A stretch of 64,000 nucleotides of DNA. Source: Metarhizobium sp964253915 (lineage in GTDB: Bacteria; Pseudomonadota; Alphaproteobacteria; Rhizobiales; Rhizobiaceae). Every line of letters starts with the position of its first letter. Within the stretch, counting starts at the first letter, position 1. The stretch is taken from contig NZ_CAXUSG020000003.1 of the NCBI RefSeq assembly GCF_964253915.1, positions 248,001-312,000 of the forward strand, in the 5' to 3' direction. The notes below the pieces were generated by a model. That model did no database searches. It had not been told where the DNA came from and saw only the letters and a program-made list of their open reading frames with translations. The translations under genes and the position numbers were made by a program. Shown here one piece after another: positions 18,197 through 26,756 of this stretch.

Positions 18197-18922
18197 TCAG
18201 ACGACGAACTGGCCGCCATTGGCCGTCAACGTCGAGCCGGTGATGAAACCGGAATCGTCCGACGCCAGGAAGACGACACAGCGGGCAATCTCTTCCGGTT
18301 CGCCGAGACGACCGACCGGGATCTGCGGGATGATGCGCTCGTTGAGCACCTTTTCCGGCACGGCGCGCACCATTTCGGTGCCGATATAGCCCGGGCAGAT
18401 GGCGTTGACGGTGATGTTCTTGGCCGCACCTTCCTGCGCCAGTGCCTTGGTGAAACCGAGGTCGCCGGCTTTTGCAGCGGAATAATTCACCTGGCCCATC
18501 TGGCCCTTCTGGCCGTTGATCGAGGAAATGTTGATCACCCGCCCAAAGCTGCGATCCCGCATGCCGGTCCAGACATTGTGCGTCATGTTGAACAGGCCGG
18601 AGAGATTGGTGTCGATGACTGCATTCCACATATCCGGCGTCATCTTGTGGAACATCGTGTCGCGCGTGATGCCGGCATTGTTGACGAGGATCTCGATCGG
18701 GCCGAGTTCGCTTTCCACCTTGGCGATGCCCTCGGCGCAGGCCGCATAGTCGGACACATCCCATTTGAAGATGGCGATGCCGGTTTCTTCATGGAAAGCC
18801 TTGGCCTTCTCTTCGTTGCCGGCATAGTTGGCGGCAACACGATAACCGGCCGCCTTCAAGGCAATGCAAATTGCCGCGCCGATGCCGCGCGTACCACCTG
18901 AAACCAAAGCTACTCTGCTCAT
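18197..18922 (-). CDS. phbB: Acetoacetyl-CoA reductase
   Basis: This 241-residue SDR enzyme reduces acetoacetyl-CoA to (R)-3-hydroxybutyryl-CoA with NADPH for polyhydroxybutyrate synthesis. It shows the TGxxxGIG-type glycine motif as SGGTRGIG near residue 10, NNAG near 90, a catalytic Ser/Tyr/Lys set in NISSING and YSAAKAG, and PhbB-typical DVSDY. The ATG at 18922 has GGGGGAAA upstream; the longer frame to 18982 runs into the gap. It follows phbA by 90 bases on the same strand. Confidence 0.95.
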   Translation of the reverse strand: MSRVALVSGGTRGIGAAICIALKAAGYRVAANYAGNEEKAKAFHEETGIAIFKWDVSDYAACAEGIAKVESELGPIEILVNNAGITRDTMFHKMTPDMWNAVIDTNLSGLFNMTHNVWTGMRDRSFGRVINISSINGQKGQMGQVNYSAAKAGDLGFTKALAQEGAAKNITVNAICPGYIGTEMVRAVPEKVLNERIIPQIPVGRLGEPEEIARCVVFLASDDSGFITGSTLTANGGQFVV

Positions 18923-19012
18923 TTCGTGTTTCCCCCAATTATCGTTGTGGCATGCGGTTCCGGATACGGGCGAGGCTGGCATACTGCCTGCCCGTATCCG
19001 GCAAATGACAGG

Positions 19013-20194
19013 TCAGAGCGCCTCGACGCACAGGGCGACGCCCATGCCGCCGCCGATGCACAGCGTTGCGAGACCCTTCTTGGCGCCGCGGCGCTTCATT
19101 TCGAACACCAGCGTATTGAGGACGCGGGCGCCCGATGCGCCGACCGGATGGCCGATGGCGATGGCGCCACCGTTGACGTTGACGATCGCCGGATCCCAGC
19201 CGAGGCCCTTGTTGACGGCGCAGGCCTGCGCGGCGAAGGCTTCGTTGGCCTCGACCAGGTCGAGGTCGTTGATCGACCAGCCGGCCTTTTCCAGCGCCTT
19301 GCGCGAGGCCGGGATCGGGCCGGTGCCCATGACCTGCGGATCGACGCCGGCCGTCGCCCAGGAGGCGATGCGCACCAGCGGCTGGATGCCGCGACGCACG
19401 GCTTCCGCTTCGCTCATCAGCACGGTCGCGGCTGCGCCGTCATTGATGCCGGAGGCGTTGCCGGCCGTGACGGTGCCTTCCTTGTCGAAGGCGGGTCGCA
19501 GCTTCGCCATCGCATCGAGCGTCGCGCCGGCGCGGATATATTCGTCCTGGTCGACGATGATGTCGCCCTTGCGTGTCTGGATGGTGAAGGGGATGATTTC
19601 ATCCTTGAAACGGCCGGCCTTCTGGGCTGCTTCCGCCTTGTTCTGCGAGGCGACGGCGAATTCGTCCTGGTCCTGGCGCGTCAACTGGAACTGGCGGGCG
19701 ACGTTTTCGGCGGTGATACCCATGTGGTAGCCGTAGAAAGCGTCGGTCAGGCCGTCCTTGATCATGGTGTCGACCATTTTCATGTCGCCCATTTTCGTGC
19801 CGGCGCGCAGATGGGCGCAATGCGGCGCCATCGACATGGATTCCTGACCGCCCGCGACGATGATCGAGGCGTCACCGACAGCGATCTGCTGCATGCCGAG
19901 CGCCACGGCGCGCAGACCCGAACCACAGAGCTGGTTCAATCCCCAGGCTGTCGCCTCCTGCGGTACGCCGGCCTTCATGGCCGCCTGGCGCGCCGGGTTC
20001 TGGCCTTCGCCGGCGGTGAGGATCTGGCCGAGGATCACCTCGTCCACTTCCTTCGCATCGACGCCGGCACGCTCCAGGGCACCCTTGATCGCGGCGGCGC
20101 CGAGCTCATGGGCGGGAACGGCGGCGAACGCGCCGTTGAAGGATCCGACGGCCGTGCGTCCTGCGCTGGCAATCACGACGGATGGTGTACTCAT
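19013..20194 (-). CDS. phbA: Acetyl-CoA acetyltransferase (beta-ketothiolase)
   Basis: This 393-residue thiolase condenses two acetyl-CoA to acetoacetyl-CoA. The catalytic Cys is in NQLCGSGLRAV near residue 89, the His in GGAIAIGHPVGASGAR near 350, and the second Cys in LATLCIGGGMG near 380. A GAGGAG ribosome site precedes the ATG. It is the first gene of a phbA-phbB unit, divergent from phaR. Confidence 0.96.
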   Translation of the reverse strand: MSTPSVVIASAGRTAVGSFNGAFAAVPAHELGAAAIKGALERAGVDAKEVDEVILGQILTAGEGQNPARQAAMKAGVPQEATAWGLNQLCGSGLRAVALGMQQIAVGDASIIVAGGQESMSMAPHCAHLRAGTKMGDMKMVDTMIKDGLTDAFYGYHMGITAENVARQFQLTRQDQDEFAVASQNKAEAAQKAGRFKDEIIPFTIQTRKGDIIVDQDEYIRAGATLDAMAKLRPAFDKEGTVTAGNASGINDGAAATVLMSEAEAVRRGIQPLVRIASWATAGVDPQVMGTGPIPASRKALEKAGWSINDLDLVEANEAFAAQACAVNKGLGWDPAIVNVNGGAIAIGHPVGASGARVLNTLVFEMKRRGAKKGLATLCIGGGMGVALCVEAL

Positions 20195-20298
20195 GGAAAT
20201 CTCCTCGCTTGTGCATCAATGGTTGTTGTTGAAACTGGCAAAGCTTCGTCGCCAAGTCAAACCGTCAGGCACGGCAGAAACGATTTTCACTGCGATCA

Positions 20299-20327
20299 CC
20301 AAAACGGTTTTGGTTGTTTTTAAAACC
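20299..20327. promoter_or_regulatory. Palindromes in the phbA-phaR divergent region (possible operator)
   Basis: CCAAAA-CGG-TTTTGG (20299-20313) is a perfect 6-bp inverted repeat and is followed at once by a weaker GGTTGTTTTTAAAACC (20312-20327). They lie between the divergent phbA and phaR starts. PhaR-family proteins are DNA-binding repressors of PHB genes, so these are candidate binding sites; this is inference only. Confidence 0.35.
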
Positions 20328-20433
20328 ATTTCCCGCATCGCACAAAGAGATTGTCACCGGCCTTCTTTTGCGCTTACACTCGCGCCGGGAGACGCAGCGT
20401 TACAATCATAACAAACGGTGCCAGGAGACGGAA

Positions 20434-21006
20434 ATGGCGAAAAACGAAGGCCAGATCGTAATCAAGAAGTACGCCAACAGGCGTTTGTACAATACCGGGA
20501 CCAGCACCTATGTGACGCTGGACGATCTGGCAGTCATGGTGAAAAGAGGCGAGGATTTTGTCGTTCAGGACGCGAAATCGGGCGAAGACATCACCCATTC
20601 CGTGCTGACGCAGATCATTTTCGAGCAGGAATCCAAGACCGGCAACACGCTTTTACCGATCTCTTTCCTGCGCCAGCTGATTTCTTATTACGGCGACCAG
20701 ATGCAGATGGTCGTGCCGAGTTTCCTCGAACATTCCATGCAGGCCTTCACCGAGCAGCAGTCGCAGATGCGCGAGCAGATGACCCGCGCTTTCGGCGAGA
20801 CGCCGCTGACCAAGAACCTGCAGGTGCCGCTGCAGATGGTCGAGGAACAGGTGCGCCGCAACACGGACATGTTCCATCAGGCGATGCAGATGTTTTCGCC
20901 GTTCATGACCCCGCCCGCCAAGGAAACCAAGAAGGCGGAAGCCAAGGATATCGACGAGCTCAAGGAACAGCTGCGCGCGCTGCAGACCAAGCTCGACAGC
21001 CTCTGA
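20434..21006 (+). CDS. phaR: Polyhydroxyalkanoate synthesis repressor PhaR (AniA)
   Basis: This 190-residue protein has the N-terminal PHB/PHA accumulation regulator DNA-binding domain (IKKYANRRLYNTGTSTYVTLDDLA, residues 10-33 with the diagnostic YxNRRLY). A middle accumulation domain and a helical tail follow. PhaR binds PHB granules and DNA and represses phasin and other genes when PHB is absent. The ATG at 20434 has GGAGA seven bases before. It is divergent from phbAB, which it may regulate. Confidence 0.93.
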   Translation: MAKNEGQIVIKKYANRRLYNTGTSTYVTLDDLAVMVKRGEDFVVQDAKSGEDITHSVLTQIIFEQESKTGNTLLPISFLRQLISYYGDQMQMVVPSFLEHSMQAFTEQQSQMREQMTRAFGETPLTKNLQVPLQMVEEQVRRNTDMFHQAMQMFSPFMTPPAKETKKAEAKDIDELKEQLRALQTKLDSL

Positions 21007-21025
21007 GCTTCCGGTTTTTCCACGC

Positions 21026-21068
21026 AATTCCGGCAAAACCGCGACGCGCTTTTGCCGGAATTGTTCTT
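21026..21068 (+). terminator. Terminator-like hairpin after phaR
   Basis: A perfect 13-bp stem, AATTCCGGCAAAA (21026-21038) with TTTTGCCGGAATT (21050-21062), is followed by GTTCTTTC. The weak T-tract leaves the strand ambiguous; it also lies just past the stop of the convergent gene at 21076. Confidence 0.65.
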
Positions 21069-21075
21069 TCGGCCG

Positions 21076-21483
21076 TCACAGCCCGATGGACACATCCCGT
21101 CCGGCCGAGCGGATCGATACCGCAAAGCCGCCGATGACATCGACGAAAGCGATCGTCATGAGGATGAAGAAGATCTGCGTCGCGGCGCTGCTCACCAGCA
21201 GGAACTCGATCAGGAACGCCACGAACACCACCAGCGACAGCATGTGGTTGATCAGCGAGCCGGAGCCGTGGCGCGTCGCCTTGAGAATCTCGAAAAACAG
21301 CATGATCAGGGCGACGACGATCAGCAGGTCACCGAGGCTCATCGTCCATTGCGCACCCGACAGCATCGACAGCGACAGGACGACGGTCTCGAGCGAAGCA
21401 AGCCCGCCGCTTCCCATCAGGCCGGCCATGGCCAGGTTGTAAAGCACCAGCGGAACGATCATCAGGGGCACGGCGGCAATCAT
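21076..21483 (-). CDS. Small multi-pass membrane protein, function unknown
   Basis: This 135-residue protein has about four hydrophobic segments (near residues 3-28, 48-67, 80-98 and 100-122) and a short polar C-terminus. I do not recognise a characterised family. A GAGGAGA precedes the ATG with a long spacing. It is convergent with phaR and co-directional with rpmF, but an rpmF terminator separates them. Confidence 0.75.
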   Translation of the reverse strand: MIAAVPLMIVPLVLYNLAMAGLMGSGGLASLETVVLSLSMLSGAQWTMSLGDLLIVVALIMLFFEILKATRHGSGSLINHMLSLVVFVAFLIEFLLVSSAATQIFFILMTIAFVDVIGGFAVSIRSAGRDVSIGL

Positions 21484-21570
21484 GTTGAACGGCTCTCCTC
21501 TTCGGACGTTGCCCGTTCATAGCCGAAGTTGCCCGGCCTGGAAATCCGCAAGCGTGTTACGACCCGGAAA

Positions 21571-21600
21571 AAGCAAAAGGCCGGCACAGGGCCGGCCTCA
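21571..21600 (-). terminator. Terminator after rpmF
   Basis: AGGCCGGC (21578-21585) pairs with GCCGGCCT (21591-21598) around a 5-base loop. Read on the minus strand it is followed by TTTTGCTTTTT. It lies about 25 bases past the rpmF stop. Confidence 0.85.
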
Positions 21601-21624
21601 ATACCTTGATGTCGAAAACAGCGA

Positions 21625-21810
21625 TTAAGCGCTTGCCTTCGGCGTCAGAACCTGGCGACCGCGATACATGCCGGTCTTCAGGTCGATGTGGTGCGGGCGA
21701 CGCAGTTCGCCGGAGTTCTTGTCTTCGACGTAGGTCGATGCCTTCAGACCGTCAGCCGAGCGGCGCATACCGCGCTTGGACGGGCTTGTTTTTCTTTTAG
21801 GTACAGCCAT
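21625..21810 (-). CDS. rpmF: 50S ribosomal protein L32
   Basis: This 61-residue basic protein begins MAVPKRKTSPSKRGMRRSAD, the universal start of L32. It has the alphaproteobacterial form without a complete zinc-finger Cys set. The in-frame extension to 21882 is not part of the family. Confidence 0.97.
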   Translation of the reverse strand: MAVPKRKTSPSKRGMRRSADGLKASTYVEDKNSGELRRPHHIDLKTGMYRGRQVLTPKASA

Positions 21811-21967
21811 TTGATTTACTCCACTTGACGGGCAAAGCACAGTTTCCAGCCAGAAGCCCGGCCGAGAAAAGTCATGCTTCAATCTCGGAAATTGGGCGGC
21901 TTATACATGGCCTGTACCGGTTTGACCAGTCCCTCCACGCATTTTTTCCTTGACGCCCGAATTCGCC

Positions 21968-22615
21968 TTACGCCTCGTCTTCCGGAACAATCCAGGGTTC
22001 GGCAAGGGCTGCCTCCTCCCACTTCCTCCACGCCGGATGCGCCTTCATGGCGGCCATGTAGGCAAGCGTGGTTTCGTGCGTCACCAGGTCGTAGATCTCG
22101 AAACGGTTGACGACGGGCGCATACATGGCGTCGGCCGCCGAAAATTCGCCGAACAGGAAAGGGCCGCCGGAAACGGCCAGCCGCTCATGCCAGATCTCCT
22201 CGATGCGGGCAACATCTGCCGTTACCCCCTCCTGCAGCGGGATCGCACCCTTCTTGCGGCGGATGTTCATCGGGCAGGCATTGCGCAGCGCCCGGAAGCC
22301 GGCGACCATTTCCGTGGATACAGTCCGCGCCAAAGCCCGCTGGGCCGGGTCCTTCGGCCAGAGGCCGGCGTCCGGGAACAGTTCGGCGCCGTATTCGATA
22401 ATCGCCAGTGATTCCCAGACAGACAGGTCGCCATGCCGGAGCAGCGGCACCTTGCCGCTCGGCGAGATTTCCTTGATGCGCGGATTGCCGTTCGGGAAAT
22501 CGAACGGCACCAGCACTTCGCGGAACGGCACGCCGCGGGCTTCGAAGGCGATCCACGGCCGGAACGACCAGGACGAATAGTTCTTGTTGGCGATATAAAG
22601 CGTCAGTTCAGCCAT
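21968..22615 (-). CDS. Glutathione S-transferase family protein
   Basis: This 215-residue protein has a thioredoxin-like N-terminal domain (LYIANKNYSSWSFRPWIAFEARG, with the Ser-rich active-site loop). The glutathione-binding SGKVPLL-like motif is present with a cis-Pro, then DLSVWESLAIIEY; the C-terminus is helical. It resembles the YfcF/YibF-type bacterial GSTs. The substrate is unknown. AGGA precedes the ATG. Confidence 0.9.
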   Translation of the reverse strand: MAELTLYIANKNYSSWSFRPWIAFEARGVPFREVLVPFDFPNGNPRIKEISPSGKVPLLRHGDLSVWESLAIIEYGAELFPDAGLWPKDPAQRALARTVSTEMVAGFRALRNACPMNIRRKKGAIPLQEGVTADVARIEEIWHERLAVSGGPFLFGEFSAADAMYAPVVNRFEIYDLVTHETTLAYMAAMKAHPAWRKWEEAALAEPWIVPEDEA

Positions 22616-22772
22616 TTCGGTATCCTTGATCGTATGGGCACGTTCTAAACGGCGATGTCCCCAAAGGTTCGGAAGGCCAGGTGCTTCTGGACCAAAAGTG
22701 ACTGATCAACCTCATCGCCACGCAGGAAAGATGACACCGCGCCGGATCGGAATCCAACGAAATGGCCTGATG

Positions 22773-23540
22773 TCACTCATAAAGACATTTGATGTAGTCG
22801 CCGGAGCCGCGTGCCCGCCGCTCGATGACGGCCGCCAACCGCCGCATGCCGCGGCCGGGCTTGCTGGCGACACGGGTGATCGGGTTGGGCAGCGAAACGG
22901 CCAGCAGCGCCGCCTGTTTCTTCGACAGCTTCGATGCCGGGATCTTGAAATGATATTGCGCCGCCGCCTCGATGCCGTAGATGCCCGGCCCCCACTCGGC
23001 GATGTTGAGATAGATTTCCATCAGCCGCTGTTTCGACCAGATGAAATCCGCCGAAATCGCCAACGGCACTTCCAGCGCCTTGCGCACGAAGGAGCGGCTG
23101 TTCCAGAGGAAGAGGTTTTTTGCCGTCTGCATCGGGATGGTGCTGGCGCCGCGCGTCGCTTCGCCGGCCAGCGCATCCTTGACCACGCCGCGCATTTCAC
23201 CCCAGTCGACACCGCCGTGGAAACAGAACTGGCCGTCCTCGGACATCATCACCGCCTGCACCAGGTTCGGCGAGATATCCTCGAAATCCACCCAGCGACG
23301 GTCATAGCCGCGCAGCATCACCAGTTCGCCGAGCATCAGCGTCGAAACCGGATGGATGAAGGGCAGGAGATAGAGCAGCATCAGCGCATAAGGCAGCAGC
23401 ATGATGGCAATGACCAGTTTGACGAGGCCGCGCCACCGCGAACGAAATGTCGAGCGAAGCCGGCTCCAGCGGCTGACAGGCATGGCCGTCTCCTCTGCGC
23501 TTGTCTCCGGCGTGATATCCAAGTTCACCTCGTCCCGCAT
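22773..23540 (-). CDS. mtgA: Monofunctional peptidoglycan glycosyltransferase
   Basis: This 255-residue protein has one N-terminal membrane anchor (about residues 38-65) and a GT51 domain that polymerises lipid II into glycan strands. GT51 motifs visible are EDGQFCFHGGVDW (motif 1 with the catalytic Glu), GASTIPMQTAKNLFL (motif 2), RKALEVPLAI and KQRLMEIYLNIAEWGPGIYG. There is no transpeptidase domain, as expected for MtgA. Starts at 23540 or the in-frame ATG at 23483 are both possible. Confidence 0.94.
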   Translation of the reverse strand: MRDEVNLDITPETSAEETAMPVSRWSRLRSTFRSRWRGLVKLVIAIMLLPYALMLLYLLPFIHPVSTLMLGELVMLRGYDRRWVDFEDISPNLVQAVMMSEDGQFCFHGGVDWGEMRGVVKDALAGEATRGASTIPMQTAKNLFLWNSRSFVRKALEVPLAISADFIWSKQRLMEIYLNIAEWGPGIYGIEAAAQYHFKIPASKLSKKQAALLAVSLPNPITRVASKPGRGMRRLAAVIERRARGSGDYIKCLYE

Positions 23541-23660
23541 GATGCCTTCCCGTTCTCATAACCTCTGGCCGGCGTCGTGGCCAGTATGCGGCGGGTTTCT
23601 TCCCGTTTCGTTTCGACGATTCCCGTTGCCAGCCTCGGGCCTGCATGGCAAACAACCGCC

Positions 23661-24575
23661 ATGATGACCCAGCCGACCGTTTTTGAAACCCGCCTAGACG
23701 ACAATGCCGCCAAGGTTGCGGCACTTCTTGCGGAATTGCTCGCCGACAGCCCCTCGCCGGACGAGATCCAGCGCCCGCCGCGGCTGATGGCGGCGATGCG
23801 CCACGGCGTTCTGAACGGCGGCAAGCGGCTGCGCCCTTTCCTGGTGATCGAAAGTGCGGCCCTGTTTTCCGGCGACCCTCAGGCGGCCCTGCGCATCGGC
23901 GCGGCGCTCGAATGCGTGCACTGTTATTCGCTGGTCCATGACGACCTGCCTGCGATGGACGACGACGATGTCAGGCGCGGCAAGCCGACCGTGCACATCG
24001 CCTTCGACGAGGCCACCGCGATCCTGGCCGGCGACAGCCTGCTGACGCTGGCCTTCGATATCGTCGCCGCCCCCGAGACCGGGCTTTCCGACCGGCAGAA
24101 AACCGAGATCATCCTGTGCCTGGCGCGCGCCTCCGGCATTGGCGGCATGGCCGGCGGCCAGATGTTCGACCTGGCGGCTGAACAGCAGGCCCCCGACGAA
24201 AAGGGAATCATCGTGCTGCAGGCGATGAAGACCGGCGCCCTGATCCGTTTTGCCTGCGAAGCCGGCGCCATCATCGCCGGTGCGGCGGCGGATGACCGGG
24301 CGCGGCTGCGCCTGTTCGGCGAAAAGATCGGCCTCGCCTTCCAGCTCGCCGACGATCTTCTCGACCTGACAGCCGACCCGGAAACCATGGGCAAAGCCAC
24401 CGGCAAGGATGCCGCCCGCGGCAAGGGCACGCTGCCGGCGCTGCACGGCCAGGCCTGGACGGAAGCCAGGCTCACGGCGCTGATTGCCGAGGCGGCCGAT
24501 ATCCTGAGTGTTTACGGAAACCGTGCCGACATCCTGCTGGACACCGCCCGCTTCATCGCCAATCGCCGTCGCTGA
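23661..24575 (+). CDS. ispA: Polyprenyl (farnesyl/geranyl) diphosphate synthase
   Basis: This protein of about 304 residues is an E-type isoprenyl diphosphate synthase. The first Asp-rich motif is DDLPAMDDDD near residue 90 and the second is DDLLD near residue 232; GGKRLRP and KTGALI are also family motifs. The short-chain (IspA) form is indicated by the sequence around the first motif. It makes farnesyl diphosphate for quinones and cell-wall lipid carriers. Two adjacent ATGs (23661 and 23664) are possible starts. Confidence 0.92.
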   Translation: MMTQPTVFETRLDDNAAKVAALLAELLADSPSPDEIQRPPRLMAAMRHGVLNGGKRLRPFLVIESAALFSGDPQAALRIGAALECVHCYSLVHDDLPAMDDDDVRRGKPTVHIAFDEATAILAGDSLLTLAFDIVAAPETGLSDRQKTEIILCLARASGIGGMAGGQMFDLAAEQQAPDEKGIIVLQAMKTGALIRFACEAGAIIAGAAADDRARLRLFGEKIGLAFQLADDLLDLTADPETMGKATGKDAARGKGTLPALHGQAWTEARLTALIAEAADILSVYGNRADILLDTARFIANRRR

Positions 24576-24662
24576 GCCGATCAGGTCTCGAACGTAAACC
24601 CGATTGACAAGCTCGACCGCCAGCGAAAAGATCAGCCGAGCTTAATTCCCAGCGAGGTCTCC

Positions 24663-25313
24663 ATGGTCGATCTTTCCCCGTTCTTCCTCAATCCGCGCGA
24701 TTTCCTCAAAAGCAACCTGCTGGTCATGGACACCTCGCCCACAGGCGTCTGCGGCTCTCAGACACCTGTCCTCGGAAACTTCACCATCGATACCGACAAC
24801 CGCTATGACAACGTCAAACGCAAATCGAAGCATTTTTGGAAAAGCGGTTACGACATCACGGCGCTCAAGGTGAGCTGGAAGAACCAGAGCGGCAACCAGA
24901 CCGTTCCGGCCATCTGGCTGCCCTACGAGGCCAACCAGATCCGCACCGCCAGCCTGCCGAACGACGTGCCTTTCATGTTCACCGCACCGATGAGCGGCTG
25001 CACCTTTGCCCTCTCGACATTTTCGAACGGTTCGGCCCGGGTGGCGCACGTCAATTTCCAGACCGAAGACGGCCATATCGACACCGCCAAGATGAATACC
25101 AACACCAGCGGTTTCCAGAAAACCGTCGGCCGCAACGCCTACCGCACCAAGGTGCGCGGCAAACCCGCCGCACCCGAGCGGCATGCCGGCCTGCTGATGA
25201 CGGTTGTCGGCGTCAACGACCGCAAGAAAGGCTGGAAGTTTTATGGCCAGCAATACGAGATGGACCTGGTGGCCGGCACGCTGGAATACATCGAGCTGAT
25301 GTATCTGAACTAA
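24663..25313 (+). CDS. Orphan protein with a CNF1/BLF1/CheD-like deamidase signature
   Basis: This 216-residue protein has no signal peptide or membrane segment. Residues 102-130 contain Thr107, Cys113 (in M-S-G-C) and His129. Deamidases of the CNF1, BLF1 and CheD superfamily use a Thr six residues before a Cys in an L/G-S-G/x-C turn and a His 12-17 residues later; the spacing here (6 and 16) fits. The segment AIWLP just before it (residues 83-87) also recalls BLF1 as I remember it, and BLF1 is of similar size (about 211 residues). The gene has its own GAGG ribosome site 88 bases after ispA. This is a motif-level assignment; the target and any secretion route are unknown. Confidence 0.8.
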   Translation: MVDLSPFFLNPRDFLKSNLLVMDTSPTGVCGSQTPVLGNFTIDTDNRYDNVKRKSKHFWKSGYDITALKVSWKNQSGNQTVPAIWLPYEANQIRTASLPNDVPFMFTAPMSGCTFALSTFSNGSARVAHVNFQTEDGHIDTAKMNTNTSGFQKTVGRNAYRTKVRGKPAAPERHAGLLMTVVGVNDRKKGWKFYGQQYEMDLVAGTLEYIELMYLN

Positions 25314-25414
25314 GCCGGCTAAGGAAATGTTGCGGAGCTTCGAGGGACGACGGATATTCACAAAGTCAGAAACTTCTCGTCATCCCCAAGGTGGCAGAGG
25401 CGCCTGACGAAGCG

Positions 25415-26665
25415 TTATTCCGCCGCCGTCCTCTGGCCGAAACGCTTTTCGATATATTCGATCACCAACGTCTCGAAATCGGCAGCGATGTTCGGACCAC
25501 GCAAGGTCAGCGCCTTCTTGCCGTCGATGAAAACCGGGGCTGCGGGTGTCTCGCCGGTGCCGGGAAGGGAGATGCCGATGTCGGCATGTTTGCTTTCACC
25601 CGGCCCATTGACGATGCAGCCCATGACAGCAACGTTGAGGGCTTCGACACCGGGATATTTTTCCCGCCACACCGGCATGTTCTTGCGGAGATCGTTCTGG
25701 ATGTTCTGCGCCAGTTCCTGGAAGACCGTCGAGGTGGTGCGGCCGCAGCCCGGACAGGCCGCAACGACCGGCACGAACTGGCGGAAACCCATGACCTGCA
25801 GCAGTTCCTGCGCCACCTGCACCTCGCGGGTGCGGTCGCCATTCGGCTCCGGCGTCAGCGAAACGCGGATCGTATCGCCGATGCCATGCTGCAGCACATA
25901 ACCCATGGCGGCCGAGGACGCGACGATGCCCTTGGAGCCCATACCGGCTTCCGTCAGACCGAGATGCAGTGCATGATCGGAGCGTTCCGAGATCATCGAA
26001 TAGACGGCGATCAGGTCCTGCACCTGGCTGACCTTGGCGGAGAGGATGATGCGGTTGCGCGCCAGGCCGATCTCCTCGGCCATATGCGCCGAGAGGATCG
26101 CCGACTGCACGATCGCCTCGCGTGTCACCTGCCGGGCCGAGAGCGGAAAACCTTCCGCCTGGTTCTGGTCCATCAGGCTGGTCAGCAGATCCTGGTCGAG
26201 CGAACCCCAGTTGACGCCGATGCGCACCGGCTTGTCATAGCGGATCGCCATCTCGACGATATCGGCGAACTGCTTGTCCTTCTTGTCCTTGAAACCGACA
26301 TTGCCGGGATTGATGCGGTATTTCGCCAAAGCCTCGGCGCAGGCCGGGTGATCGGCGAGCAGCTTGTGGCCGATATAATGGAAATCGCCGACCAGCGGCA
26401 CATCCATGCCGAGCCGCAGCAGCCGGTCGCGAATGCGCGGCACGGCGGCGGCACTTTCGTCGCGATCGACGGTGATGCGGACGATCTCCGAGCCGGCCCG
26501 GAACAGCGCCGCGACCTGCGCCACGGTGGCATCGATATCGGCCGTATCGGTATTGGTCATCGACTGGACGACGACAGGGGCACCGCCGCCGACGATCACG
26601 CCGCCGACATCGACGGCGACCGAGGCCCGGCGCGGTTTCGGATCATAATCACTGGCAGACAACAT
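25415..26665 (-). CDS. ispG: 4-hydroxy-3-methylbut-2-enyl diphosphate synthase
   Basis: This 416-residue enzyme of the MEP isoprenoid pathway turns MEcPP into HMBPP with a [4Fe-4S] cluster. The cluster ligands appear as CPGCGRTTSTV near residue 290 and the later Cys in GCIVNGPGE near 345. The N-terminal TIM-barrel starts with VVVQSMTNTDT. It lies near ispA, another isoprenoid gene, but on the other strand. Confidence 0.96.
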   Translation of the reverse strand: MLSASDYDPKPRRASVAVDVGGVIVGGGAPVVVQSMTNTDTADIDATVAQVAALFRAGSEIVRITVDRDESAAAVPRIRDRLLRLGMDVPLVGDFHYIGHKLLADHPACAEALAKYRINPGNVGFKDKKDKQFADIVEMAIRYDKPVRIGVNWGSLDQDLLTSLMDQNQAEGFPLSARQVTREAIVQSAILSAHMAEEIGLARNRIILSAKVSQVQDLIAVYSMISERSDHALHLGLTEAGMGSKGIVASSAAMGYVLQHGIGDTIRVSLTPEPNGDRTREVQVAQELLQVMGFRQFVPVVAACPGCGRTTSTVFQELAQNIQNDLRKNMPVWREKYPGVEALNVAVMGCIVNGPGESKHADIGISLPGTGETPAAPVFIDGKKALTLRGPNIAADFETLVIEYIEKRFGQRTAAE

Positions 26666-26756
26666 CGAGAAAACCCGCAGAATTCGTAGTCTTTCAGGTG
26701 GATGATGCCATGGTCCTTGTCAACCGCCAATGGGCATCACTTTTTGCGGATCTGCC

